Positions 22,193 through 31,470 of a DNA stretch of 64,000 bases are shown here, piece after piece; the stretch's first letter is position 1; each line of letters begins with the position of its first letter. This DNA is from DATARH01 sp963847345 (GTDB lineage: Bacteria; Pseudomonadota; Alphaproteobacteria; ATCC43930; CGMCC-115725), in assembly GCA_963847345.1 (NCBI GenBank), contig CAWJZU010000035.1, positions 181,545-245,544 on the forward strand, given 5' to 3'. A program made the position numbers and the translations under genes. The notes under the pieces are model-generated. The model saw only the letters and a program-made list of their open reading frames with translations. It ran no database searches and was not told the origin of the DNA.

Positions 22193-22980
22193 TTTTTACA
22201 TGAGATTGTTATCGGCCGCTGCGCCTTCTGGAACAGTCGGAAAAAATTCTCGGCTGTCGCGGCGGCGAGTTCCTCGCACGAGACCCCTTTCAGCTTCGCC
22301 ACTTGCGCGGCCGTGGCGGCGACGTAGGCCGGTTCATTACGCTTCCCGCGATACGGAACCGGTGCGAGGTACGGCGCGTCGGTCTCGACCAGCAGCCGAT
22401 CGAGCGGCACGTCCCGGACGATCGCGCGCAGTTCGTCGGCCTTGCGGAATGTGACGATACCGGAAATCGAGATGTAAAAGCCGAGATCGAGGGCCGCTTC
22501 GGCCAATCCGCGGCCGCTGCTGAAGCAATGCAGAACGCCGCCGCGCGGGTTCTCCTGCCGCAGGATGCTGGCGATTTCCGCGTCGGCGTCGCGGGCATGC
22601 ACGATCAGCGGTAGTCCGCTGACCTTGGATGCCTCGATGTGAGCACGGAATACTTGCTCCTGAACCCGGCGCGGGCTGTGGTCGTAGTAATAGTCCAAGC
22701 CGGTCTCGCCGATGCCGACTACCCGCGGATGTTCGGCGAGCGACGTGAGCTGCGTCGCCGTGGTTTTGGCGTGATCGCTTGCTTCATGCGGATGCACGCC
22801 GACGGAGCACCAGATGTCGTCATCCGCTTCGGCGATCGCTCGCACCGCCGGGAACTGATCGAGCCGCGTGCTGATCGTCAGCATTGTAGCTACCCCGGCG
22901 GCGCGGGCGCGCGCGAGGACCGCCTCGCGTTCGTCGGCCAGCTCAGGAAAATCGAGATGGCAATGGCTGTCGATCAGCAT
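22189..22980 (-). CDS. tatD: TatD-family metal-dependent hydrolase
   Basis: TIM-barrel DNase/hydrolase of the YcfH/TatD type. It starts MLIDSHCHLDFPEL with the HxH metal ligands and continues SVGVHPHEA, GIGETGLDYYYD, LPLIVHARDAD, LHCFSSGRG and LVETDAPYLAPVPYRGKRNEP, all standard. The 263-residue form from ATG 22980 is chosen; the open frame extends upstream to 23187 across the end of metG. It overlaps the MBL gene by 4 nt. Confidence 0.9.
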   Translation of the reverse strand: MLIDSHCHLDFPELADEREAVLARARAAGVATMLTISTRLDQFPAVRAIAEADDDIWCSVGVHPHEASDHAKTTATQLTSLAEHPRVVGIGETGLDYYYDHSPRRVQEQVFRAHIEASKVSGLPLIVHARDADAEIASILRQENPRGGVLHCFSSGRGLAEAALDLGFYISISGIVTFRKADELRAIVRDVPLDRLLVETDAPYLAPVPYRGKRNEPAYVAATAAQVAKLKGVSCEELAAATAENFFRLFQKAQRPITISCKK

Positions 22981-22990
22981 AACCCTGCCC

Positions 22991-24541
22991 TCACCCGGCC
23001 GCATCGCTTTCGACGTGTCGCGGAAAAATGCCGTGCGGTGGCGGAACGCTGCGTCCTGGCGGGAGACGCTTCGCCAAGTCTTTAAAGCTGCGCGCCTCCG
23101 CGGGTACCGCAAGCTGATCAAGCAGCGTCGCGGCGGCACCGGGCACGAAAGGTTGCACCAGAATCCCAAGATGCCGAAGAACTTCATTTAATGTATAAAG
23201 AACGGTCTGCATCCGCTTTATATCGCTGCGCTGCAGGGCCCACGGCGCCTGCTCATCGACATATCGGTTCGCCTCGCCGACGACACGCCAGATAGTTTCG
23301 AGCGCGATGTGAAAAACCTGTTCGGCGACAAGCGGTCGGATCCGATCCAGAAGACCGGCCGCCTCGGCAAGGAGCCGCTCGTCGGCTTCGGCGAACTTGC
23401 CGGGCTCGGGGATCCTGCCGTCGCAATTGCGGTTGATCAGGCTCAGGACGCGCTGCGCCAGATTGCCGAAATCGTTCGCCAGGTCGCCGTTCAATCGGCC
23501 GACCACGGCGCGATGCGAGAAATCTCCGTCACTCCCGAACGGCAGTTCGCGCAACATGAAATAGCGCAGCGGATCGAGACCGTATTTGTCGACGAGCAAT
23601 CCGGGCGGGATGAAGTTTCCCAGCGATTTGGACATCTTTTGACCCTCCACGGTCCACCAGCCATGGGCGAAGACGCGGCGTGGCGGCTCGAGACCGGCGG
23701 CCATCAGAAAGGCATGCCAGTACACCGTGTGGAAGCGCAGAATATCCTTGCCCACCATGTGAAGATCGGCAGGCCAAAACACGGCAAAATCGCCATCCGC
23801 GGTATCGGGATAGCCGAGCGCGGTGATGTAGTTTATGAGCGCGTCAAGCCACACGTAGACGACATGACGCGGGTTGCCGGGGACTGGGATGCCCCAGCTA
23901 AAACTGGTCCGGGAGATCGACAGATCCTTCAGCCCGCCGCGCACAAAGCTGATGACCTCGTTGCGGCGGCTGCGCGGCGCTATCGCGTCGGGGTGCGCGT
24001 CGTACCAGGCGAGCAATCGGTCCTGCCAAGCGGACAGGCGAAAAAAATAATTGTCCTCCTCGAACCACTCGACCTCGGCCCCGCTCGGGGCAAGCTTCGT
24101 CCCGTTCGGACCGGCGACAAGCTCGCTCTCGTCATAGAAGGCTTCGTCGCGCACCGAGTACCAGCCGGCAAACCGCCCGAGATAGATTTCGCCGCGGCTT
24201 TCGAGTTCGCGCCATAGCGCCTGCACGCCGTGGATGTGGCGCGGCTCGGTGGTGCGGATGAAGTCGTCGTTGCTGATGTTCAACAAGCGTCCCATGTCGC
24301 GGAACGCACCGGAAATCTCGTCGGCGAACTGCTGCGGCGTCTGGCCGCGCGCCTGCGCCGAGCGCTCGACCTTCTGGCCGTGCTCGTCGGTGCCGGTCAG
24401 AAACCGGACATTGCGCCCGTCGAGTCGCATGAAGCGCGCCAGGGCGTCGCACGCCACCGTTGTGTAGGCGTGGCCGAGATGCGGCAGGTCGTTGACGTAG
24501 TAAATCGGCGTCGTCAGGAAATACGGCCGGTCGGCGGTCAT
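22991..24541 (-). CDS. metG: Methionyl-tRNA synthetase
   Basis: Class I synthetase charging tRNA-Met. The HIGH-type motif is in YYVNDLPHLGHAYTT, with FLTGTDEHGQKV and the KMSKS loop (GQKMSKSLGNFIPPG). The anticodon-binding helical domain follows. The 516-residue form without the C-terminal tRNA-binding appendage is typical of alphaproteobacteria. ATG 24541 (MTADRPYFLTTPIYYV) has GGAGGG upstream. It is followed 10 nt later by tatD. Confidence 0.95.
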   Translation of the reverse strand: MTADRPYFLTTPIYYVNDLPHLGHAYTTVACDALARFMRLDGRNVRFLTGTDEHGQKVERSAQARGQTPQQFADEISGAFRDMGRLLNISNDDFIRTTEPRHIHGVQALWRELESRGEIYLGRFAGWYSVRDEAFYDESELVAGPNGTKLAPSGAEVEWFEEDNYFFRLSAWQDRLLAWYDAHPDAIAPRSRRNEVISFVRGGLKDLSISRTSFSWGIPVPGNPRHVVYVWLDALINYITALGYPDTADGDFAVFWPADLHMVGKDILRFHTVYWHAFLMAAGLEPPRRVFAHGWWTVEGQKMSKSLGNFIPPGLLVDKYGLDPLRYFMLRELPFGSDGDFSHRAVVGRLNGDLANDFGNLAQRVLSLINRNCDGRIPEPGKFAEADERLLAEAAGLLDRIRPLVAEQVFHIALETIWRVVGEANRYVDEQAPWALQRSDIKRMQTVLYTLNEVLRHLGILVQPFVPGAAATLLDQLAVPAEARSFKDLAKRLPPGRSVPPPHGIFPRHVESDAAG

Positions 24542-24639
24542 GAGGCCCTCCACCGCAGAGATATGGGAGCGCGGCCGAACTGTCCACAACTCCGGGCGCG
24601 GTCCAGCGGGGCATGCGGCGGCCGGCATACCGAGAGGTC

Positions 24640-25735
24640 TTAACGTGCCAGTCGCTCGATAGCAAAGAAGGCGCCGAGAATCGTCTGTTTGCGGTCAAGA
24701 TTGAGCGCGTCGGCGCGGGCAAAACCCGCCGCGACCTGCTCGCGCAGTTCGACCCAGCGCGCGGCCGGGGCTCGGGCGCCGAGACGGTGCAATACGGGGT
24801 CCGCCTCAGGGAACGATCCGCGGCCCGAAGTGCCGCCGGTGGCGAAGACCGCGATCTCGCCCAGCAAATGCGACAGGAGTTCGTCGACGGCGCAATAGGC
24901 GCGGTCGGCTTCGCCGCGCGCCAGCCGGTCAGCCAGCGCATGCAACGCCGACGGGATCGACGCCCGGCTCGCGCGACAACAGCGCGAGGATCGCCCGATA
25001 CAGGTCCACCCCGCCGGCTTCGGCGAGCTCGAGGGCCCGCCCAATGCTGCCTTCCGCCAGGGCGACCAGTGGGGCGGATTGTGCCTGAGGCAGGTCGGGC
25101 CGATAGGTTTCGAGCAGCCGCGCGACAGTCGACGGCGGCAACGGTGTCATCGGAAAGCGCCGGCAACGGGACAGGATCGTCGGCAGCAGCCGCCCGGGGT
25201 TGTGCGCCACGAGCAGCAGCAGCGCCCGGCGCGGCGGCTCCTCGAGGATCTTCAGCAGGGCGTTGGCGGCGCTCCGGTTCATCGCGTCGGCGCCGTCGAC
25301 GATAACGACCCGCCAGCCGCCCTCCCCCGCCGTCAGCCTCAGGAAAGCAGCGATCTCGCGCGTCTCGTCAACGACGATTTCGCTCCGCAGCCTGCGGCGG
25401 CGCGGGTCATAGGCGCGCTCGACGGAGAGCAGATCGGCGTGCCCGCCGGAGGCCACCCGGCGAAATGCGCCTGAAGCGACCGATACGGCCAGCGCGCCCT
25501 CGTCCTCCGCCAACCCCATTATCTCGCCACCGTTTGCGCCATGCGCCAAGACGAAACGGGCGAACCTGTACGCCAGCGTGGCCTTGCCGATGCCGCGCGG
25601 CCCGGTCATCAGCACCGCGTGCGGCATGCGGCCCGATTGAAACAGACGCCGCAGCGCCGCCTCGGCGTTTTCGTGCCCGACCAGTTCGGGGTTGGCGCGC
25701 GGCGGTGGCGCCCCGTTTTCGGATGTCTCAGCCAT
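24640..25735 (-). CDS. holB: DNA polymerase III subunit delta', one frameshift
   Basis: Clamp-loader subunit. From ATG 25735 the AAA+ fold is clear: HAVLMTGPRGIGKATLAYRF (P-loop), RVVIVDGADAMNRSAANALL, KILEEPPRRALLLLVAH and the sensor LLPTILSRCRRF. Near 24965 the frame is lost after LLSREPG; a shift equal to one extra base restores ALHALADRLARGEADRAY and the C-terminal helices to LGAFFAIERLAR at 24640. As the gene is essential, a consensus error is the likelier cause. It lies between tmk and metG, the usual alphaproteobacterial order. Confidence 0.85.
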
Positions 25736-25743
25736 TCCGGTAG

Positions 25744-26409
25744 TCAAGCATCAACGAGACGGACCGCGAGCCGCTCTCGCACCGCCGCGACGACGGCGCG
25801 GCCAACGCTCTCCGTATCGCGGGCGGCGTCGATCAGCACGCAGCGGCGAGGATCCTCGGCGGCGATCGCCTGAAATCCGGCCCGCAGGCGCTCGTGGAAG
25901 GCGCGGTCCAGCCGCTCGAAACGGTCGCCGCCGACGTCACCAATAGCGCTACGTCGCGCCGCGCGCGCCAGCCCTTCGGCGACTGGGAGATCGAGGATCA
26001 ACGTCAGATCCGGCAGGAAATCGCCAACCGCTAGACGGTGCGCCGCCATCAGTTCGGCAATCGCGATACCGCGGCCATAGCCCTGATAGGCAATGGTCGA
26101 ATCGAAAAAGCGATCGGACACGACCCAGACACCGCGCTCAAGCGCCGGCCGGATCAGGCGCACGACATGGTCGCGCCGCGCCGCGTTCAGCAGCAGCACC
26201 TCGGTCATCGCGTCCCAGCGTTCGTCGGCGCCGGTCAGCAACAGCTCGCGAATTGCCTCCGCGCCGGCCGAACCTCCCGGCTCGCGCGTGCGCAGCGCCC
26301 GAATCCCGCTCCGCTCCAGCGCCGCGACAAGGGCATCGACCTGGGTGGATTTGCCGGCCCCCTCCCCGCCTTCGACCGTGATGAAGCGACCGCGGGCGGC
26401 TTCCGTCAC
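25744..26409 (-). CDS. tmk: Thymidylate kinase
   Basis: Phosphorylates dTMP to dTDP. It shows the P-loop FITVEGGEGAGKSTQ, the DRx motif in VVSDRFFDSTIAYQGYGRG, and LTLILDLPVAEGLARA. The GTG at 26409 is the likely start, 14 nt after the dacC stop, giving the normal length of 221 residues. holB starts 8 nt downstream. Confidence 0.93.
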   Translation of the reverse strand: MTEAARGRFITVEGGEGAGKSTQVDALVAALERSGIRALRTREPGGSAGAEAIRELLLTGADERWDAMTEVLLLNAARRDHVVRLIRPALERGVWVVSDRFFDSTIAYQGYGRGIAIAELMAAHRLAVGDFLPDLTLILDLPVAEGLARAARRSAIGDVGGDRFERLDRAFHERLRAGFQAIAAEDPRRCVLIDAARDTESVGRAVVAAVRERLAVRLVDA

Positions 26410-26423
26410 GAGGCCCGGCCCGG

Positions 26424-27659
26424 TCAGTTCCAGCTGCCCCAGATCACGTGCCCGGCGACGCCCGCAATTCGCCCGAACGGACCCAGGCGCTCGACGTCGG
26501 CTGCGGCGACAACAGGTGTTTCCATCGGGGCCATTTCGGGGATTGTGACCACGACCTTGCCGAGAGGCTGGCCCTTTTTGATCGGCGCCGCAACCGGCTG
26601 ATCGTAAGCGACGGTGACCTTCATGTCCTTGCGCGATTTGCGCGGCACGGTCACGACGAGGTCCTTCGCGACGGTCAGCGGCACCTTCGGCCGGTCTCCG
26701 AGCCACACCTGGGCCTCGTCCACCGTGGCTCCGGCGGTGAATAGCGGGACGGTGTTGTATTCGCGGAACGCCCACTCAATCAGCCGTTCGCTCTCCTGCG
26801 CGCGCGCTTTCGACGAAGGCAGCCCGCTCAGCACGACCAGGACCCGGCGGTCGCCGCGCTTGGCGGACCCGACCAGGCTGTAGCCGGCTTCCTCGGTGTG
26901 GCCGGTTTTCAATCCGTCGGCGCCGAGATCCTTGTAGAGGAGCGGATTCCGGTTCCCCTGCGTGATCTTGTTGAAGGCGAACTCCTTCTCGCCGTAAATT
27001 TCGTAAAAATCCGGGAAATCCTGGATCGTGCGCATCGCCACCGTCGCGAGATCATGCGCTGTCATCCAGTGGTCCGGGTTCGGCAGCCCATCGACATTGG
27101 CGAAGTGGCTGTCTTGGAGTCCGATTTCTTTCGCTTTTCGGTTCATCTCCTCGACAAACGCCTCCTCGCTGCCGGCCAGGCCTTCAGCCAGCACAACGCA
27201 GGCATCGTTGCCGGACTGGACGACCATTCCGCGTATCAGATCGGAAATCTTCACGCGTTCGCCGAGCGGGACGAACATTTTCGAGCCGCCGGTATGCCAC
27301 GCTTTTTCGCTGACCGGCAGCTCGTCGTCGAGCTTCGCGCGCCCCTTTTTCAGGTAGTCGAACACGAGATACGCCGTCATCAGCTTCGACATCGAAGCGG
27401 GCGGTATGCGTTCCTCGGCGTTCTTGTCGAGCAAAACTGTACCGGTCTCCACCTCCATGACCAGGGCCGAACGCGCCTGCGTGTCGATCGGCCCGGCAAC
27501 CGTGAGCGGGATCGGCGGTTTGGCCTTCCCGGCCGTCGCGCCGGTCGCGGGACGCGGCTTTGAGGCAGCAATAGCGGGAGAGATATCGGGGGCGGTCGCA
27601 AGGGCCGTCATCGCGAGCGCGACCGCCGCTCCGATCGAGCCAAACCAGCGCAAAATCAT
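26424..27659 (-). CDS. dacC: D-alanyl-D-alanine carboxypeptidase (PBP5/6 family)
   Basis: Periplasmic serine peptidase trimming the pentapeptide stem of peptidoglycan. It has a signal peptide (cleavage near AIAAS) and the three penicillin-binding motifs S89-M-S-K92, S149-G-N and K251-T-G (DGLKTGHTEEAG). A C-terminal beta domain follows (KKGQPLGKVVVTIPEMAP), ending in a segment that may be a membrane-binding helix. At 411 residues it is typical. Position before tmk matches dacF/dacC in other alphaproteobacteria. Confidence 0.92.
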   Translation of the reverse strand: MILRWFGSIGAAVALAMTALATAPDISPAIAASKPRPATGATAGKAKPPIPLTVAGPIDTQARSALVMEVETGTVLLDKNAEERIPPASMSKLMTAYLVFDYLKKGRAKLDDELPVSEKAWHTGGSKMFVPLGERVKISDLIRGMVVQSGNDACVVLAEGLAGSEEAFVEEMNRKAKEIGLQDSHFANVDGLPNPDHWMTAHDLATVAMRTIQDFPDFYEIYGEKEFAFNKITQGNRNPLLYKDLGADGLKTGHTEEAGYSLVGSAKRGDRRVLVVLSGLPSSKARAQESERLIEWAFREYNTVPLFTAGATVDEAQVWLGDRPKVPLTVAKDLVVTVPRKSRKDMKVTVAYDQPVAAPIKKGQPLGKVVVTIPEMAPMETPVVAAADVERLGPFGRIAGVAGHVIWGSWN

Positions 27660-27736
27660 TTCGCTTCAAGTCCCTTCTGATCACGTTCGCGCAACATCGC
27701 TTCCTCTCCAGTTCTCCCCGGCGGATTCCTGTCGCG

Positions 27737-28819
27737 TCAGTTATCGACGACCCGGGCGTCGGAGATTCCGCTCTGCGCAAGCTCTCCAAGCAAACGCCGC
27801 GCTTCGGCCTCGCTCGCCACCGGTCCGAGCCTCACGCGGTACAGCGCGTTGCCATTGACGCTGACGCGCGACACCTCGGTTCCGGTGTGGCTGGCGAAGC
27901 GTGCGCGCACCCGGTTCGCGTTCTCCGCGACCGCAAACATCCCGGCCTGGATGAAGATCCGGCCGGACGGCGCGGTAACGGGCGGTTGCTGCCGGGTCGA
28001 CAACGAAGCGGGCATTGGTGCGGCGTTTGCCGAGGCGATCAGCGCGGGCCAAGTCGACCGGCGCGCGGCGACACGCTCGGCCGGTTCTGCGAGCCGCTCG
28101 CTCGCGACCTGCGGCGGTTCGGCGGGCAGTGGCGACAAGGCTGGGACCGGTCCCGGTGAGCCCGCCGCAACGGAGGCGACCGCAGTAGGTCGCACCGGAG
28201 CCGGCGGCGCCTCCCTGATACCGCCCGGGTTCGGCCCCGCCGCGGCGGCTACAGAAGTCCGAACCATGCGGGGCTCCTGCGCCAATCGGGTTTGCCCGAT
28301 ATCGCCGCGCATCGCCGCCTCGGCCACTTTGATGCTCTCCTCCTTGATGATCTTGACGCGGACCGGGGCGGTACCGGCCCTTTCGAACCCGAGCAGCTGT
28401 GCCGCGCGCCGCGATAAGTCGATGATCCGATCGCCGGCAAACGGGCCGCGATCGTTGACGCGGACCTTGAGCGCGCGGCCGTTCTGCAGGTTTGTTACCT
28501 CCACGACGCTCGGCAGCTGCAAGGTCTTGTGCGCCGCGCTGACCTGCGTCAGATCGAACGTCTCGCCGTTCGCGGTTGGTCTGCCGTTGAATGCCTCGCC
28601 GTACCACGACGCGGTCCCGGTCTCGTCGTAGGCGTAATCCACCCGGGGATAATACCAGACGCCGTTAACTTGGTACGGCGCGCCGACCTTGTAATAGCCC
28701 CGCGATCGACCGAAACCGCTCGCATCAGAGCCGCGGTGCCCGGACCCGGCACAAGCAGCGAGAGACAGACCGATCGCGATCAGCGCGATAAATTTGCGTA
28801 TCCTGGCGCCCGCCCCCAT
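27737..28819 (-). CDS. rlpA: RlpA-family septal lipoprotein with SPOR domain
   Basis: Lipoprotein signal with lipobox LAAC near residue 20. A double-psi beta-barrel RlpA domain follows (GTASWYGEAFNGRPTANGE, NLQNGRALKVRVNDRGPF, IDLSRRAAQLLGF), then a long Pro/Ala linker and a C-terminal SPOR domain (IFIQAGMFAVAENANRVRAR, YRVRLGPVASEAEARRL). RlpA proteins bind or cleave denuded glycan at division sites. It is 18 nt downstream of the transglycosylase gene. Confidence 0.9.
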   Translation of the reverse strand: MGAGARIRKFIALIAIGLSLAACAGSGHRGSDASGFGRSRGYYKVGAPYQVNGVWYYPRVDYAYDETGTASWYGEAFNGRPTANGETFDLTQVSAAHKTLQLPSVVEVTNLQNGRALKVRVNDRGPFAGDRIIDLSRRAAQLLGFERAGTAPVRVKIIKEESIKVAEAAMRGDIGQTRLAQEPRMVRTSVAAAAGPNPGGIREAPPAPVRPTAVASVAAGSPGPVPALSPLPAEPPQVASERLAEPAERVAARRSTWPALIASANAAPMPASLSTRQQPPVTAPSGRIFIQAGMFAVAENANRVRARFASHTGTEVSRVSVNGNALYRVRLGPVASEAEARRLLGELAQSGISDARVVDN

Positions 28820-28837
28820 CGGAACGCCGTCTCCGCG

Positions 28838-29836
28838 CTAGCCGCTGCCTATGCTGTCGGCGATGTAGCCGACCGCGGCGGCGAAATAATTCGAATTGTT
28901 CCACTTCTTGATGGCGCGGAAATTGTCGTAGACGAGCAGCGCTGTCCCGCCCACTCCGTCTGGCAGGACCAGCGACGCCGCCGGGTCGCCGCCGGAAAAG
29001 CCCGTCGCCGCCGCCGGACGCACCCCCAGTCGGGCCCATTCTGATACCGGCCGGCGGTTATCCAGCCCGGCCAGCCGCGAATCGAAATCGCCGGGCACGA
29101 CCACCACCTGGCCCCAGCTTTCGTCGCCGCGCCAGCCGAGCCGCGAAACGAAGTTCCCGATCGACCCGAGCACGTCCGGCGTCGAGTTCCAGATGTCGCG
29201 CCTGCCGTCGCCGTTGAAGTCGACGGCGTAGGTGAGATACGTCGTCGGCATGAACTGGCACTGGCCCATAGCGCCGGCCCAGGACCCGACCATTTGTGCG
29301 GGCGTGGTATTGCCCTGGTCGAGGATCTTCAGCGCGGCGAGAAGTTCGGCTCGGAACATCGCGCCGCGGCGGCCTTCATAGGCAAGCGTCGCCAGTGACG
29401 ACGGCACGTTGAACGTGCCCATCATGCGGCCGAAATTGCTTTCGACGCCCCATAAGGTAACGATAAACCGCGGCTGAACGCGATAGCGCTGCCACACCTG
29501 CTGCAGCAGACCATGATTCTCGACGAGCTTCTGGCGCGCCTCGTCGATCCGCTGCTGCGTGACGACCTTCTGAAAATATTCGGCGAAGGTCATCTTGTGC
29601 TCGGGCTGCTTGCGGTCGAGTTCGACGACGCGCGGCAGGAACGCCATCTGCTGAAAAGCGGCCTCGATCGTCGCCGACCGGATACCGCGCGCGATCGCGT
29701 CGCGGCGCACCCCGGCGAGAAACTGATTGAAGTCGCTTCCCGCCGGTGCCGCGATCCCGCCCCCCAGCGGCATCGCCAGCAACGGAGCCGCCGCAAGCAG
29801 TGCGCGGCGACTCGGGCGGAAAGGCATCATCGACAT
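28838..29836 (-). CDS. Lytic murein transglycosylase (MltB family)
   Basis: Cleaves glycan strands with 1,6-anhydro ring formation. An N-terminal signal is present (RRALLAAAPLLAMPLGGG). The catalytic Glu lies in FIVTLWGVESNFGRMMG, and the family motifs GSWAGAMGQCQFMPTTYL, DFNGDGRRDIWNSTPDVLGS and a final KKWNNSNYFAAAVGYI are complete. I use ATG 29836 (MSMMPFRPSRR), 332 residues. With rlpA and dacC downstream it forms a cell-wall group. Confidence 0.9.
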   Translation of the reverse strand: MSMMPFRPSRRALLAAAPLLAMPLGGGIAAPAGSDFNQFLAGVRRDAIARGIRSATIEAAFQQMAFLPRVVELDRKQPEHKMTFAEYFQKVVTQQRIDEARQKLVENHGLLQQVWQRYRVQPRFIVTLWGVESNFGRMMGTFNVPSSLATLAYEGRRGAMFRAELLAALKILDQGNTTPAQMVGSWAGAMGQCQFMPTTYLTYAVDFNGDGRRDIWNSTPDVLGSIGNFVSRLGWRGDESWGQVVVVPGDFDSRLAGLDNRRPVSEWARLGVRPAAATGFSGGDPAASLVLPDGVGGTALLVYDNFRAIKKWNNSNYFAAAVGYIADSIGSG

Positions 29837-29990
29837 GCCCCCGCTACTGAACTTCCCCGATTTCCTTCTGCCATATACCCTCACCCTTTTCAACCTTGGC
29901 TCGGTACGGATTTAAGCGATCGCCTAGTCATTCAGTGGCCCTCCCCGACGGGTCCGGCCTTCATTCAGCTCGGGGACAGGCTACGGGTGG

Positions 29991-30095
29991 AACCCGAATC
30001 CATGAACACCCGCCCTCCCAATGCATTCAGGGTTGTGTTCTTGGATTCCGGGTTCGCGGATTCGGCCCGCGCCCCGGAATGCCAACGGTTTTAAC
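29991..30095. repeat. Palindromic interspersed repeat between mltB and the dehydrogenase gene
   Basis: The arm at 29991-30009 (AACCCGAATCCATGAACAC) pairs imperfectly with 30035-30054 (GTGTTCTTGGATTCCGGGTT). GC-rich palindromic sequence GGTTCGCGGATTCGGCCCGCG and CCCCGGAATGC follow. From memory this composition matches an intergenic palindrome frequent in Bradyrhizobium and relatives. The remainder of 29837-30136 holds no gene. Confidence 0.5.
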
Positions 30096-30136
30096 TCAAA
30101 CTGACCCAAACTTGCATAGCCGCCCGGTGGGAATGC

Positions 30137-31183
30137 TTATGAATTCGGGCCGCGCTCCATCGAGACGGGCTGCCACCGTTTAAGACCGCTGGCCGCCAGG
30201 ACCGACGGGTTGACGCACGACATCGGCCATCGTCCGGTCAGGACCAGCGACAATTCCTGGCCGACCCGCCGCCGCCGCGCCGGATCGAATCGCGAGGTGG
30301 CCGAGGCGACATGCGCGGTCAGGATCACTTTATCCATCTTCAACAGCGGATTGTTGCCGCCGGGCGGCTCCTGTTCGAGAACGTCGAGACCGGCGCCGGC
30401 GATCATGCCCTCGTCCAACGCCTTGATCAGCGCCGCTTCGTCGGTCGTCGGGCCGCGGCCGGTGCTGACATAGATCGCGGTCTTCTTCATCTGCCGGAAG
30501 TGCTCCTCGCGAATCATCCGATTCGCGCTCGCGGTGGCCGGCGAATGCATCGAAATGATGTCGGCGCGCGCCAAGAGGTCGGGCAGGCTGACCGGCTCGA
30601 CGCCGCGTTCGACCATTACGATCTCCTCGATAAACGGATCGTAAGCGATGATGTGCAGGCCGAACGGCTTGGCGCGCTCGGCGACGGCGCGCGCGACGTG
30701 GCCGAACGCGATCAGCCCCAGGGTCAGGCCGCGCAGCCGCGGGACTTTCAGCAGCATCGGCCTTCCCTCGGCCCAGCGGCCCTCGCGCACGAGACGGTCC
30801 TGCTCGACAAGTCGGCCGTGGGTCGCGAGAATCAGCCGCATCGCATGATCGGCCACCTCCTCGATGAACGTGTCCGGGCAGTTGGTGACCGGGATGCCGC
30901 GGGCGGTGGCGGCCTCGACATCGACCGAATCGACCCCGACGCTGCCGAGCGCGATGATCTTGCAGCGGCTGAGCCCGTCGATCATGCGCTTCGTGATCGG
31001 CCGGCCCTTTGCATAGAGCGCGTCGGCATCGCGCGCCGCCGCGACGAAATCGTCCTCGGAACCGGGCGGGACCTCGAAAATCTCCGCATCGACGGGCGTC
31101 AGCGCCTCCATCTCGTAGTTGTAGCCGCCCCCGGCCACCGTAAAACTGGCCCCCGCCGGCGTTGCGATCCTGAACTTGGCCAC
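30137..31183 (-). CDS. D-isomer-specific 2-hydroxyacid dehydrogenase, NAD-binding
   Basis: The GTG at 31183 has AGGAGGGC upstream and opens a 348-residue protein. Catalytic domain: LGSVGVDSVDVEAATARGIP and a nucleotide-binding stretch GLTLGLIAFGHVARAVAERA. The Arg of STGRGPTTDEAAL and the Glu of LDVLEQEPP are in place, and the His is in ILTAHVAS. The layout resembles CtBP-like members of the family; the substrate is unknown. It is divergent from glmU across a 287-bp gap in which I see no gene. Confidence 0.85.
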   Translation of the reverse strand: MAKFRIATPAGASFTVAGGGYNYEMEALTPVDAEIFEVPPGSEDDFVAAARDADALYAKGRPITKRMIDGLSRCKIIALGSVGVDSVDVEAATARGIPVTNCPDTFIEEVADHAMRLILATHGRLVEQDRLVREGRWAEGRPMLLKVPRLRGLTLGLIAFGHVARAVAERAKPFGLHIIAYDPFIEEIVMVERGVEPVSLPDLLARADIISMHSPATASANRMIREEHFRQMKKTAIYVSTGRGPTTDEAALIKALDEGMIAGAGLDVLEQEPPGGNNPLLKMDKVILTAHVASATSRFDPARRRRVGQELSLVLTGRWPMSCVNPSVLAASGLKRWQPVSMERGPNS

Positions 31184-31470
31184 CCTGCCCTCCTGCGCAA
31201 CCGATGACCGAATCAGACTGTCGCCGGCATGGCTTGTCAATTGCCGGCCAAAGCGATAGGCGTAACACTCGGGTTCGATGCCGCCTCGGCATGTTTCGGT
31301 ATGGCCGCGCCACAGCAGGGTCGCACGTTCCGTCGAATCGGTTTGCTGCACGTTGCCGTTAGTAAGCACGAATGAGTCTTGGCAAATGCGAGCAAGAATG
31401 GGAGCTTGGCCTTCCTCGATCGTGTTTCGTTCCGTGAAGCTTTTTCGGTGAAATTCAAGGAGCCGCGGCC

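Noticed and set aside
31184..31470. Possible glmS-type riboswitch or ribozyme upstream of glmU-glmS
   Set aside because: The glmS ribozyme belongs to Firmicutes leaders directly before glmS; here glmS overlaps glmU and no such fold is apparent.
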